Assembly: GCA_016927475.1 (NCBI GenBank)
Contig: JAFGMO010000057.1
Location: 1-52,009 of the forward strand
Direction: 5' to 3'
Length of the DNA stretch: 52,009 nucleotides
DNA from: Candidatus Aminicenantota bacterium
GTDB taxonomy: Bacteria > Acidobacteriota > Aminicenantia > Aminicenantales > Aminicenantaceae
Shown in pieces: positions 18,140 to 26,426 of this stretch; within the stretch, counting starts at the first letter, position 1; each line of letters starts with the position of its first letter. The notes under the pieces are model-generated. The model worked only from the letters and a program-made list of their open reading frames with translations, made no database searches and was not told the origin of the DNA. The position numbers were made by a program, and so were the translations under genes.

Positions 18140-18843
18140 CGGTCGATCTCCATCAAAAGTTTTTGGCTGATGAAAAGGATGTTTTTTGGCGTGGACGGAT
18201 CGTCGGCCAAATCCCTAAGGTAGGCGGCGGCATCCCGTTGATCTCCGGCCATAAGATGGATAAGAGCCAGGAGATATTGAACATCATGGCGGTTCGGGTC
18301 CTGCCTGAGTTTTGTCCGGAAAAAGAGGATGCCCCGGTCGATCTTTTGCTCAAGAATATAGATACCGAATAACACGGCCGGGTCTTCGGTGTTTGAGCCT
18401 TTTCTGTCTTCATACACCAAATCCTCATAGATCCTCATGGCTCGGGCAAGATTGTCGGTCAAAATCGCCGTCTCCGCATAAAGATGCCTAGCTTTTTTAT
18501 CATCGGGTTTGAGGTTCAAAGCGATGGAAGCTTCCCGGTCCGCCATGGCCCAAAAAACTCTTTTTTCAGCGGGCTGGGATAATTCCTCGGCCACGGTAAT
18601 ATAAAGGCGGGCCATATCCATACGTGAGACGATATCTTCCGGGTTCCGATGAAGCGTTTCCTGCAACAAGGCATAGGTGCTCTCGTACTGGGCAAGCACG
18701 TGATTCGTCTTTTTTTGCATGACTCCTGAGGACGCCCCCCCGGATAGCAGGCATGGTACAAGGAAAAGCAGCACTGTGGAATAAACAAACCTCCCGTATC
18801 TTTTCACAGGAAAAGAAACAAAAGCCTTAATTCTGTTGTTCAT
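18136..18843 (-). CDS. Secreted TPR-like protein coupled to the 916-residue protein
   Basis: 235 residues from ATG 18843, chosen because GGGGAG lies eight bases upstream; an in-frame start at 18876 lacks this. The N-terminus is a signal or anchor sequence (YGRFVYSTVLLFLVPCLLSGGASSG) that could be a lipoprotein signal at Cys (VPC). The rest is helical repeats of the TPR type (ADREASIALNLKPDDKKARHLYAETAI; LRQDPNRHDVQYLLALIHLMAGD). TPRs mediate protein contacts, so it may hold or chaperone the product of the next gene, whose start it overlaps by four bases. No other neighbours share the transcript. Confidence 0.82.
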   Translation of the reverse strand: MNNRIKAFVSFPVKRYGRFVYSTVLLFLVPCLLSGGASSGVMQKKTNHVLAQYESTYALLQETLHRNPEDIVSRMDMARLYITVAEELSQPAEKRVFWAMADREASIALNLKPDDKKARHLYAETAILTDNLARAMRIYEDLVYEDRKGSNTEDPAVLFGIYILEQKIDRGILFFRTKLRQDPNRHDVQYLLALIHLMAGDQRDAAAYLRDLADDPSTPKNILFISQKLLMEIDR

Positions 18844-19071
18844 GATTTTGACTCCCCTTCGGATTGCATTTCGCACGTCACTTCAAAAGAAAAGGCTAAC
18901 GACGGTATTGACAAAAAATGTCTCTCTAAACTTGTGAACCTTTCTTATCATTTTTAGCGGTTTTTTTCCAGCAAGCGGTAAAAAGCACGGATTTCGATCA
19001 ACGACACATGATTATTATTCCCTTAAACAGAAATCCGGTTTAAAAATTCGAAAATGATCATCCTGTGTTGT

Positions 19072-20406
19072 TCAGGAAAAGGTAAGAGTCTGGTGTGCTG
19101 CGGATAACAGGGTCTGTACCGGTACTCCGTAAGGACAAGCTTTCTCGCAGTATCCCTCGCAGCTGGTGCAGTTTTCCGCTGAATGCGATCCCAGGTGGGC
19201 ATACTGGGTCATAGCATGTTTTTCTCTTCCCTGGGCGGAAAAATAATGGTCATAACGCATGATGGTATTCACCGGCACTTCATGCGGACAGGCCGGCTCG
19301 CAAATGCCGCAGGCATGGCGGCAGTAAAACTCACCACAATCCTGAGCATAGACGGAAAGGAGCTTTTTGTCCCTGCGTTCCAGCCGTGACCCTGAAAGTT
19401 TGAGAAAATTTCTCATGTCGTTAAAGTTCAGAACCGTTGTGCAAACGGTGTGAACAAAAGGATTGCTCAGGACAAATTTTATGGCTGCATCCCTGATCTC
19501 CTGTTCGCTTTTCAGATCATACCGTTTGATAAAATCCTGCGCCTTCTCCATCTTTTTTTCCATGCGGGCGATATTTTTCAACTCTTCCGAACTCAACTCC
19601 TTGCCGCGTGCTTTTTTCCTTTCGTAATATTCCTTCATAAAGTTATAAGATCGAATGGGGGTGGTTTTCATCAAGGTGGTACCGATATTTTTTTTGTCAC
19701 ACACCTCAAGAATTTGTTCGCTCCTGTCTTCCTTGAGAAAATTATAGGCCATAAGCATTACATCAAAACGGCCGTCCTCAGCGGCGGCTAACAAAATATC
19801 TTCCATGGACATCCTCGGCTTTCTATAGAACCATTGGGAGCCATGGTGGGAAACTCCGACAAAACGGATTTTTCCATCTTTTTTCAATTGTTCAGCGGCT
19901 TCATGAAAACCTTTACAAAAAAGGTCATCCACTGTTTCCGGAGAAGAGATCATCAGACAGTCCAGGTAATCCGTCTGAAGTGTATCCAAAACCCTGTAAA
20001 AACGCTTGAGAAATCCTTCCTTGTGGATGCCGGCTGTGGCAATATGCCGGATGGAGGTATCGGCTTGAAGTTTGGAACTTATAAAAAGTGAGCTGCGGTC
20101 ACGTCCCTTGATTACCTCGGCTATTTTTCTCCCGTGCTGTCCGTAAGTCTCCGAAGTGTCGATGTAATTGACTCCGGCATCCAAGAGACCGCGAAAGGGG
20201 GCAGGGTCATCAAAATCTCCCGCACCGATATCCGAAACTCTGAAACCAGTCCGTCCGAGAATTCTGTATTCTTTAATCTTGAGTTTGTCTTCTTCCGCGC
20301 TTTTCTCTCCCGTATATGATATCGGGCCCAAAAATCCCCCTCCGATTAATCCCAGTGTTGATTTTGTGAAAAATTCCCGCCTGCTCAAACCTGACGAAGT
20401 TTTCAT
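19072..20406 (-). CDS. Tat-exported aldo/keto reductase with Fe-S domain
   Basis: 444 residues. A twin-arginine signal (SRREFFTKSTLGLIGGGFLG) indicates export of a folded, cofactor-loaded enzyme. The AKR barrel runs over about 45-340, with Asp83 and Tyr88 (NYIDTSETYG) and Lys112 (ISSKLQ). The usual catalytic His position reads DYLDCLMISSP, so His seems absent. Cysteine clusters CRHACGICEPACP and CTSCEGYCEKACP bind 4Fe-4S centres. Likely electron transfer to an unknown carbonyl in the periplasm. AAGGAG precedes the ATG. A sigma-54-type promoter lies at 20442-20456. Confidence 0.9.
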   Translation of the reverse strand: MKTSSGLSRREFFTKSTLGLIGGGFLGPISYTGEKSAEEDKLKIKEYRILGRTGFRVSDIGAGDFDDPAPFRGLLDAGVNYIDTSETYGQHGRKIAEVIKGRDRSSLFISSKLQADTSIRHIATAGIHKEGFLKRFYRVLDTLQTDYLDCLMISSPETVDDLFCKGFHEAAEQLKKDGKIRFVGVSHHGSQWFYRKPRMSMEDILLAAAEDGRFDVMLMAYNFLKEDRSEQILEVCDKKNIGTTLMKTTPIRSYNFMKEYYERKKARGKELSSEELKNIARMEKKMEKAQDFIKRYDLKSEQEIRDAAIKFVLSNPFVHTVCTTVLNFNDMRNFLKLSGSRLERRDKKLLSVYAQDCGEFYCRHACGICEPACPHEVPVNTIMRYDHYFSAQGREKHAMTQYAHLGSHSAENCTSCEGYCEKACPYGVPVQTLLSAAHQTLTFS

Positions 20407-20441
20407 GTCTTCTCCTTAACACTTTTTCTTTTTTTCAAACT

Positions 20442-20456
20442 GCAATAATTGTGCCG
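20442..20456 (-). promoter_or_regulatory. Sigma-54 promoter for the Tat aldo/keto reductase
   Basis: On the minus strand: CGGCAC-N5-TTGCA, with GG at 20455-20454 and GC at 20443-20442, exact GG-N10-GC spacing. Initiation near 20430, about 24 bases before the start codon. Confidence 0.6.
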
Positions 20457-20519
20457 TTTATATGCTTAGAGAATGATCGATAGGAAAGATTGTATGATGT
20501 CCACTTCTGAACAAAGGAC

Positions 20520-20533
20520 GTTCACTAACGAAC
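20520..20533. promoter_or_regulatory. GTTC-N6-GAAC inverted repeat between divergent sigma-54 promoters
   Basis: Same half-sites and spacing as the repeat at 6303-6318. It lies about 65 bases upstream of the minus-strand sigma-54 site and about 185 upstream of the plus-strand one, in range for an enhancer. An extra GAAC half-site is nearby at about 20509-20512. The rest of the 20407-20779 gap holds no gene; the open frame at 20458-20646 on the minus strand looks spurious. Confidence 0.35.
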
Positions 20534-20718
20534 ATTTCTGCTGGAAAAAAGACACTTCTGTTACCTTTAAAGGGGTTCTTCGATAATTCCACTAGCCTCT
20601 TATAAGGCAAAGTCCCATCGTAAACTATTTTTACACTATACCTCAATTTTGAATCTATCAGGGCCTTAGGATTATCATCTTCCAGAGGAAACGGCAGATA
20701 TCAACCATTTTTCTATTT

Positions 20719-20734
20719 TGGCACGTCCTTTGCT
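20719..20734 (+). promoter_or_regulatory. Sigma-54 promoter for the S10 peptidase operon
   Basis: TGGCACG-N4-TTGCT is a full consensus match, with GG at 20720-20721 and GC at 20732-20733. Initiation near 20745 gives a leader of about 35 bases before ATG 20780, which supports that start over the in-frame ATG at 20750. Confidence 0.75.
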
Positions 20735-20779
20735 GCGAATTAAAAACAGATGCCGTCTATCATTTCGCGAGGAGGTTCC

Positions 20780-22504
20780 ATGAAAATAAACCGGTTTGTT
20801 CCTTTATGCTTTTTTCTTTTCTTTCTGGGCCTGTTCCCCTTTTTCTCAGCAGCCCAGCCTTATCAGAACGAAGCGGGTTATATGTCCATCGAACCCATAA
20901 GCTTCTATTTTCATTATGGAAGCTACTTTAACCGCCTGGCACTCACTTCGTCGGAAGCCCGTATATGGTATTCCTTTCAGGCGGCAGACCAGAACGACGC
21001 GGATACGCCCGTTTTTGTATTTTTTAACGGCGGCCCGGGAAGCGCCACATCCAGCGGTCTGATGAGTATGTGCACCTCTCGCTTCACCTTGGACAATACC
21101 ATCGAAACCGGCGGCGGAAATGCCTACATACCCAACCCTACATCATGGACCCAAATCGGGCACCTCCTTTATATCGATGCCCGCGAAGCGGGCTTTTCCT
21201 ATAACCTGATGGATCAGGCTCCGGATGAAAGCGCCCGTTTTCAGGAGTTCAACGCCCAGAACTACAATTCCTTTTTCGACGCCGCCGATTATATTCGGCT
21301 TCTTCTTCGGTTTCTGGCCGCACATCCCGGACTGCAAAACCATCCCGTCGTTATCGTCGGGGAAAGTTACGGCGGGATAAGATCAACGGCCATGCTTTAC
21401 ATTCTGCTCAATTATGCCGGCTTCGCCGACGGCAGTGAAATGTACCAGGACATGGCGCTGGCCGATGAAATCCAGACTCATTTTGATATAGTTTTTCCCG
21501 CTTACTCCGGACAGGTCCTGCCGCCTGAGTTGATCGCTCTTCAGTTCGGCCATCAGGTACTCATCCAGCCGGCCATTACCTTTGAATATCAATCAGAGAT
21601 TCAGGAGGAGATGTGGCGCCAACCGGGTTCCCCCCTCTATCAAATCGGTGATAAGGTCGGCATTCCTTATGATCCCGAAACTTACCCGGATGCCTTTTAT
21701 TATGTGCGCAATATATGCGGACGCGATGTTTACACTTACACCAAACCCACAAACTGGCTTAATAATTTTTTTAACAATGCCGGACTCCTTCTTCGCCAGG
21801 TTGAGCAACTGTCCACGATCACCGGCGTGGATGTTAGGAACATCTCAGGCCTTTATGCCTCAGCCCGAAGCCAGGCCTACCGTCTTGTCACGACAGATTA
21901 TTATGATGTCGCCTTCGAATCCAAACCGGAAATTCCCGCTATGCGCGAACTTTTTGAAATCCCGGCCCTCCTCGAAGCCCCCTATGTCAGAGCGGAACCC
22001 GGGAACCTGAACACGGTCTTCGGCAGCCTTCAGCCCTGGGATTGTTATTACCTCGGCAATAACAGCTTTGCTCTTTATGCTTTCCACTACTGGAACGTGG
22101 CCCAGGAACGGGGATACGATATTTATTTTTACGAACCCCGCTATGGGCACATGTTTCTCAAGAATGTCGCTTTTGTCCATACTTTCATCACCCACGCCGC
22201 TCTGGATCTTGTCTGCTACAGCAAAGCTCTTCCGCCCAGCCTGGGCAGACACACGGACATTGTCTCCTCCGTTGAGCATGTCACCACGGGAACGGAGGAC
22301 AGACCCGGAAAGATCGAGCTCCATTACCAGCCTTCCGCCTTTCCGGATGTTCCGGGATTAACCGCAAGAACCATCCGTTTTCCGCTATACGCAACAAGCT
22401 GCCATGCCGTCCCCCTGACCCAACCGGCGGATTTTCTGAACGACGTGTGTTCTTGGCTTCAAAACCACGGGATTGATGTTCAGGTTTTAGGAGGGAACAA
22501 ATGA
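20780..22504 (+). CDS. Secreted S10-family serine carboxypeptidase-like protein
   Basis: 574 residues from ATG 20780, chosen for AGGAGGT just upstream. A signal peptide ends near FFSAAQ. The alpha/beta hydrolase core has the S10 oxyanion motif FNGGPGS (about 80-86), nucleophile elbow VGESYGG with Ser196, and His457 in RYGHMF; the acidic member cannot be assigned safely. S10 enzymes remove C-terminal residues at acid pH in the known eukaryotic members; bacterial relatives are poorly studied. It shares an ATGA overlap with the beta-barrel gene behind it, so the two are coupled, and both likely depend on the sigma-54 promoter at 20719. Confidence 0.9.
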   Translation: MKINRFVPLCFFLFFLGLFPFFSAAQPYQNEAGYMSIEPISFYFHYGSYFNRLALTSSEARIWYSFQAADQNDADTPVFVFFNGGPGSATSSGLMSMCTSRFTLDNTIETGGGNAYIPNPTSWTQIGHLLYIDAREAGFSYNLMDQAPDESARFQEFNAQNYNSFFDAADYIRLLLRFLAAHPGLQNHPVVIVGESYGGIRSTAMLYILLNYAGFADGSEMYQDMALADEIQTHFDIVFPAYSGQVLPPELIALQFGHQVLIQPAITFEYQSEIQEEMWRQPGSPLYQIGDKVGIPYDPETYPDAFYYVRNICGRDVYTYTKPTNWLNNFFNNAGLLLRQVEQLSTITGVDVRNISGLYASARSQAYRLVTTDYYDVAFESKPEIPAMRELFEIPALLEAPYVRAEPGNLNTVFGSLQPWDCYYLGNNSFALYAFHYWNVAQERGYDIYFYEPRYGHMFLKNVAFVHTFITHAALDLVCYSKALPPSLGRHTDIVSSVEHVTTGTEDRPGKIELHYQPSAFPDVPGLTARTIRFPLYATSCHAVPLTQPADFLNDVCSWLQNHGIDVQVLGGNK

Positions 22505-23514
22505 AACGCTTGGACATAAAACAACAGAATGTACTGGTAGCGGCGTTTCTTGTTATCTTAGGGGCATGGTTGGCTCTTCCGGGATATGTCCAAGCGAATA
22601 CGGAGAAAAGAGGGAGCAACAGCATCCGCGGAAGGTTCAGTCTGGAGATCTTGGGCGGGTATGGCATGTCGAATCCCTCGGATCTGAACCGATTTGTTGA
22701 TGCCGATAACAGCTACCAAAATTTTGTCTATGATGATTATTTTGACTACCTTCTCTCTAAAGGTTCCATCGAAGGCTGGACAAAAAACAACATTGGGGAA
22801 AGAAAAAAGATAAAAAACGTCCTTCCCCTGGGCATAAGAGTTCGTTATGGCCTTTTTGATTTTCTCGCGGTTTCCATCGGTTTTCAGTATTACCAGAGAA
22901 ACCATTCCGACGACCTGACATTCCAGTACAACAGGGACGAATTTTATGATGAGGAATATATAGAGGATCTTTTCTACAAACCATACGGGCTCTCCGTTAA
23001 AGCTTATCTCCCAACGGTCGGACTTCATGTCTATAAGCATATCGGACAGAATCTGACGGCGGAGGCATACGTATTCGGGGGGCCTCTCTTTGCCGAATGT
23101 TCCTATTCGTCAGACTGGGCTTATAATTGGTATATTCAAGGGCCAGGCTATACCTGGCTTACCTATGAGTCGGAAGGTTTTCTGGAATATGACGGTTCTG
23201 GAACAGGGATCTCCGTTGAGGCCGGGGGAAGAATTGGCTTTCAGCTTTCCCGCAGACTCGGTTTTTTCCTTGAAGGCGGATATGCCTACCAGACTGTATC
23301 TTCCCTTTCAGGTTCAGGAAAAGAAATAAACGATGGTCTGACTGAAACCTGGGAGGGAGAATGGAAAACCAAACCGGAAATGCTCACGGCCGTTTGGGGA
23401 ACACTAAACATCAAGGTTCCGACCAATTACCAGACGAATAGAGAAGGACTCGAAAATTTCAAACTCGACCTATCGGGGTTTCGAATTAAGGTGGGAATCT
23501 CTTGGTTGTTTTGA
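22501..23514 (+). CDS. Outer-membrane beta-barrel protein, unknown function
   Basis: 337 residues. Signal peptide (VLVAAFLVILGAWLALPGYVQA), then alternating amphipathic strands rich in Tyr, Gly and Phe (GIRVRYGLFDFLAVSIGFQYYQR; VEAGGRIGFQLSRRLGFFLEGGYAY). It ends in a C-terminal Phe (KVGISWLF), the BAM-recognition signature. AGGAGG precedes the ATG and the start overlaps the peptidase stop by four bases. It may be the peptidase's surface partner or substrate channel (inference from coupling). The following 244 bases hold no gene or repeat that I can recognise. Confidence 0.85.
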   Translation: MKRLDIKQQNVLVAAFLVILGAWLALPGYVQANTEKRGSNSIRGRFSLEILGGYGMSNPSDLNRFVDADNSYQNFVYDDYFDYLLSKGSIEGWTKNNIGERKKIKNVLPLGIRVRYGLFDFLAVSIGFQYYQRNHSDDLTFQYNRDEFYDEEYIEDLFYKPYGLSVKAYLPTVGLHVYKHIGQNLTAEAYVFGGPLFAECSYSSDWAYNWYIQGPGYTWLTYESEGFLEYDGSGTGISVEAGGRIGFQLSRRLGFFLEGGYAYQTVSSLSGSGKEINDGLTETWEGEWKTKPEMLTAVWGTLNIKVPTNYQTNREGLENFKLDLSGFRIKVGISWLF

Positions 23515-23758
23515 AATTTTTTCCCTATCTACATTATATATGAGTCGAAGGGTTAGGTTGGTTCGGATGCCGCAGATGTGAGTCGTCTGGGAATACAGGT
23601 TATTTGATTTTTATCTTAAAACCGGCCATTAAAGCCACCCCGTTCAAAGAAATCTCAGCTTTGCGTACATTACAAGGGCTTGTAGATTCCATATCATCAA
23701 GATCAATTTGAGAATACAAGTAGGATTATTTGGCAGGTAAATGCAAAAATTTTTTTAT

Positions 23759-25138
23759 TCAGACGGAGCAAGATTTTTCTTTTTTCTTAATCCTCTTCAC
23801 GACTTCATCAGTTCCATCAATAAAATAGGCTTTAGCATCGAATTTCCTTCCCGTTTCATCCGGAATAAATTCAATCCGGACATTGGGCTGGCTCTCAATC
23901 ATAAACTGGGTCTCACTGAGAGGGATAAGCTCTAACTTTTGAGGGCCCACCTTAAAATACAACTGCCCGCTTTCCAAAACGATTTCTCCTCGGGAATAGC
24001 GGCCCACATATTTTTGTAAAATGTCTGCCTTGATCACTATGGGATTCATTCTGGCTTTGATGCTATCCATGGACCACTGTATTCGACTTTTTTTTGTCTC
24101 GTTTTCTGTCTTCTCCAGCAGTTTTTCCAGCGCTGTATAATGGGCTTTTTCCAGTGCTTTTTCTTCCGGAACGGAAATATGCGGCTCTATCCCTTCTCCC
24201 TCCCAGTTTGATTTGGTGATGGGATTGATCGCCCTTCCGCTCGGAACCCAAACAAGAAAATAATCGTTCACGATACGGCTTCCGCCGGGATGAGCCCCCC
24301 CTCCTGTCGTTTCTCCGACAATGGTGGCCCTTTTAAGATTCTTCAGATTATAGGTAAACTCTTCAGCCGCAGAAAACGTCCGTCTGCTGGTGAGAATGTA
24401 AAGGTCCGTATCATACATTTTTTTACCCGGGACATATCGTTCGGTCCAGAACTGTCTGATGGTATCTTCATGACGCCATTTAAAGCTGTTCAGATGGGTG
24501 TGCTCTTCGAGAAAATAACTGCTTATGATCTGGATGGCAAACGGGCTGCCGCCCCCGTTATTTCGAAGATCAATGATGACCGCATTGGCATTTGCCAGAA
24601 AATTCATGGCTGCAATGATGGTTTCGGAAGCTTCAGGATATCCTGTAAAACCCCTTAAATCGAGATAACCAATATTGCCTTCACGAATTTCCACTCTTTG
24701 AAAGCTAAAATTCCGCTGCCTCGCCTCCTCAAGACGTTCTTTTCTTTCTTTCTCCCGTTCTTCTTCGCTTATACTCTCCCTGGCACGGATACTTTTAACG
24801 GCCTCCGGACTGAAGCCAACCCTGATATGTTTATCTTTGCTGATGCTGCGTAAATCCTGCGTAAGCACCCGGGCAAATTCATCAACATTTGTAACGTCGT
24901 TATATTTACCTTCTTTAAGCTGTTGAAGTATATGCTCTTCCATTTTTTTTGCCGTTTCAGTATAAATATAGTTGTCCGCCAACAGCTTTCCCACACCTTC
25001 GACCACTTCGGCCTTAAGTTCAGGGGTGAGCTTGATGTCTTTTTGTCCCTGAGAAAATGCCAAAGTGCTCAAAAGAAAAAAACAAAGGAAAGAATACATA
25101 AAGGTCAAGACTGATTTTTTGGATTGTTTTGCTATCAT
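23759..25138 (-). CDS. Secreted S41 family (C-terminal processing-like) peptidase
   Basis: 459 residues from ATG 25138, chosen for GGAGGAAG upstream and because the longer frame would translate a repeat. Signal peptide: SVLTFMYSFLCFFLLSTLAFSQ. An N-terminal helical S41 region precedes the core: IGYLDLRGFTG, IIDLRNNGGGSP, and TSRRTFSAAEEF, whose Ser is the nucleophile by family rule, then GETTGGGAH. There is no PDZ domain between them, so it is the shorter IRBP-like type. A beta-rich C-terminal extension (YVGRYSRGEIVLESGQLYFKVG) resembles DUF3471. An operator-like palindrome at 25179-25202 links it to the MarR-GNAT gene upstream. Confidence 0.9.
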   Translation of the reverse strand: MIAKQSKKSVLTFMYSFLCFFLLSTLAFSQGQKDIKLTPELKAEVVEGVGKLLADNYIYTETAKKMEEHILQQLKEGKYNDVTNVDEFARVLTQDLRSISKDKHIRVGFSPEAVKSIRARESISEEEREKERKERLEEARQRNFSFQRVEIREGNIGYLDLRGFTGYPEASETIIAAMNFLANANAVIIDLRNNGGGSPFAIQIISSYFLEEHTHLNSFKWRHEDTIRQFWTERYVPGKKMYDTDLYILTSRRTFSAAEEFTYNLKNLKRATIVGETTGGGAHPGGSRIVNDYFLVWVPSGRAINPITKSNWEGEGIEPHISVPEEKALEKAHYTALEKLLEKTENETKKSRIQWSMDSIKARMNPIVIKADILQKYVGRYSRGEIVLESGQLYFKVGPQKLELIPLSETQFMIESQPNVRIEFIPDETGRKFDAKAYFIDGTDEVVKRIKKKEKSCSV

Positions 25139-25145
25139 CTGTCTT

Positions 25146-25169
25146 CCTCCAAAATATCCTCCAAAATAT
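25146..25169 (-). promoter_or_regulatory. Tandem duplicated ribosome binding site
   Basis: The 12 bases ATATTTTGGAGG occur twice in direct tandem (25158-25169 and 25146-25157 on the minus strand). Each carries GGAGG. The nearer one sets the start at 25138. Confidence 0.6.
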
Positions 25170-25178
25170 ACTTGTAAT

Positions 25179-25202
25179 ATTATACGTAATAGATTACATA
25201 AT
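25179..25202. promoter_or_regulatory. Operator-like palindrome upstream of the S41 gene
   Basis: On the minus strand it reads ATTATGTAATC then TATTACGTATAAT. The first 11 bases match the palindrome at 26352-26373 upstream of the MarR-GNAT gene. A TATAAT hexamer (25179-25184, minus) is part of it, so binding there would block transcription. The likely ligand is the MarR domain next door (inference). Confidence 0.5.
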
Positions 25203-25233
25203 CGTTTAAAAGCATTATAGGAATTTTTCATGC

Positions 25234-25300
25234 GCATGCGCATCCACGAACGATGAAAATAACTGCCAATATTCCTGGATCACCCGGATGAACCGGGTGA
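25234..25300. repeat. Dispersed repeats upstream of the S41 operator
   Basis: Bases 25234-25259 recur at 26427-26452 in the same orientation with one mismatch (core CCACGAACGATGAAAA). The perfect hairpin 25280-25300 (TCACCCGG/CCGGGTGA, loop ATGAA) belongs to the same type as the units at 1081-1170. Bases 25291-25319 are echoed at 26666-26694. Confidence 0.7.
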
Positions 25301-25373
25301 TGACTGGTGTTATTTTCTAGGTAATAATAGAATTTTTTTGTAAAAAGCGATTTTTTGAATAATCACGGTCGAT

Positions 25374-26339
25374 TCAAGTCAATTCCAGCTTCATAAAAAT
25401 ACCCTGCTTCTCCCGCTCATGTTTTCCGGAAGCGGTCGTTTCAGCTTGTGCCACCTTGAAGCCTAAGCTAAGGTAAAGATTTAAGGCATGTCTCAAACGG
25501 GCATCTGTTTTCAAGATGATTTTTTTGGCGCCCATTTTTTTCGCTTTTTTCAAAACCATGTCAGCAAGCTTCCGCCCAGCCTGTTGTCCTTGGGCTTTTT
25601 CAGTCACAGCCATTTTACAAATTTCATATGTGGTTTCATCTACCTTTAAAAGAGCGGCTGTCCCTACAATTTTGCTATCCAGGCAAGCGAAAAAAACAGC
25701 ACCTCCCTTTTTGATGATTTCCTTTTCAGGTTCATTCAGAATTTTTCTATCGAGTTCTTCAACATTGAAATATTTTTTCAACCACTCTTCGTTCAATGCC
25801 CTAAAATGCTCTTTGTACTCAGGAGAATAATCTAAAATTTCAACCTCATCGAACTGTCTTTCTTTGATCCGTTTTAAAATCTTTTCAGTTAAATTTTCTT
25901 TTTCTAAACGATTCTCTATCTTTTGGATAACGGACAACATATCAACACCGGCTTCCACAAAAAGTTCCGAGGTGGCGGCACCAATATCATTCCAGATGGG
26001 ATGAAGTGAATCCCCAAGCCTCTTCCCTTTCGCTGTAAGAACAAGCCTTCTTATTCTCCGGTCTTTATCGTCCTGGAAAGAATCAATCAATCCCTTCGTC
26101 GTCAGCATCTTAGCCGCTTGAATAACCGCCGGATGGGATATCTGAAGTGAACTTGAAATTTCCGAAATCGATAATGGTTTCTCTTGCGTGAGGATGAGAT
26201 AAAAAACGGTAAAAATTCGGGGTTCAAAATCAATATTCAAGGATTGATAAACATTACCCCCACCTTTCATCAAGCTATCCGTCAGTCTTTTCATCCGGCT
26301 TACAATGGCCAGGTAACCCAATTCCTTTATAAAGTCCAT
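25374..26339 (-). CDS. MarR-GNAT fusion regulator/acetyltransferase
   Basis: 321 residues. A MarR winged helix fills about 1-145 (PLSISEISSSLQISHPAVIQAAKMLTTKGLIDSFQDDKDRRIRRLVLTAKG). The C-terminal GNAT domain covers about 165-321 (AVTEKAQGQQAGRKLADMVLKKAKKMGAKKIILKT; ALNLYLSLGFKVAQ). This fused architecture is known, with the acetyltransferase half of mostly unknown substrate. A perfect-arm palindrome lies 13 bases upstream of the start, so autoregulation is likely; a related site precedes the downstream S41 gene 235 bases away. AGGA is very close to the ATG, so the start is fairly but not fully certain. Confidence 0.9.
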   Translation of the reverse strand: MDFIKELGYLAIVSRMKRLTDSLMKGGGNVYQSLNIDFEPRIFTVFYLILTQEKPLSISEISSSLQISHPAVIQAAKMLTTKGLIDSFQDDKDRRIRRLVLTAKGKRLGDSLHPIWNDIGAATSELFVEAGVDMLSVIQKIENRLEKENLTEKILKRIKERQFDEVEILDYSPEYKEHFRALNEEWLKKYFNVEELDRKILNEPEKEIIKKGGAVFFACLDSKIVGTAALLKVDETTYEICKMAVTEKAQGQQAGRKLADMVLKKAKKMGAKKIILKTDARLRHALNLYLSLGFKVAQAETTASGKHEREKQGIFMKLELT

Positions 26340-26351
26340 TTTCCTGCCACA

Positions 26352-26373
26352 ATTATGTCATTGATTACATAAT
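26352..26373. promoter_or_regulatory. Operator-like palindrome upstream of the MarR-GNAT gene
   Basis: ATTATGT-N8-ACATAAT, perfect 7-bp arms, 13 bases before the start codon. Size and position fit MarR dimer operators. On the minus strand CATAAT inside it could be the -10 element. Confidence 0.6.
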
Positions 26374-26426
26374 TACATCACATTTTGTATCTAGTCAATA
26401 ACCGGAAGCATCTTATCGGAATCTAC

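Noticed and set aside
20458..20646. 62-codon open frame on the minus strand between the two sigma-54 promoters
   Set aside because: No ribosome binding site and no recognisable sequence; it overlaps the likely control region.
25139..25243. 35-codon N-terminal extension of the S41 peptidase
   Set aside because: It would translate the CATGCGCATGCGCAT repeat as MRMRM and read through the operator; the ATG at 25138 has a strong ribosome binding site before a signal peptide.
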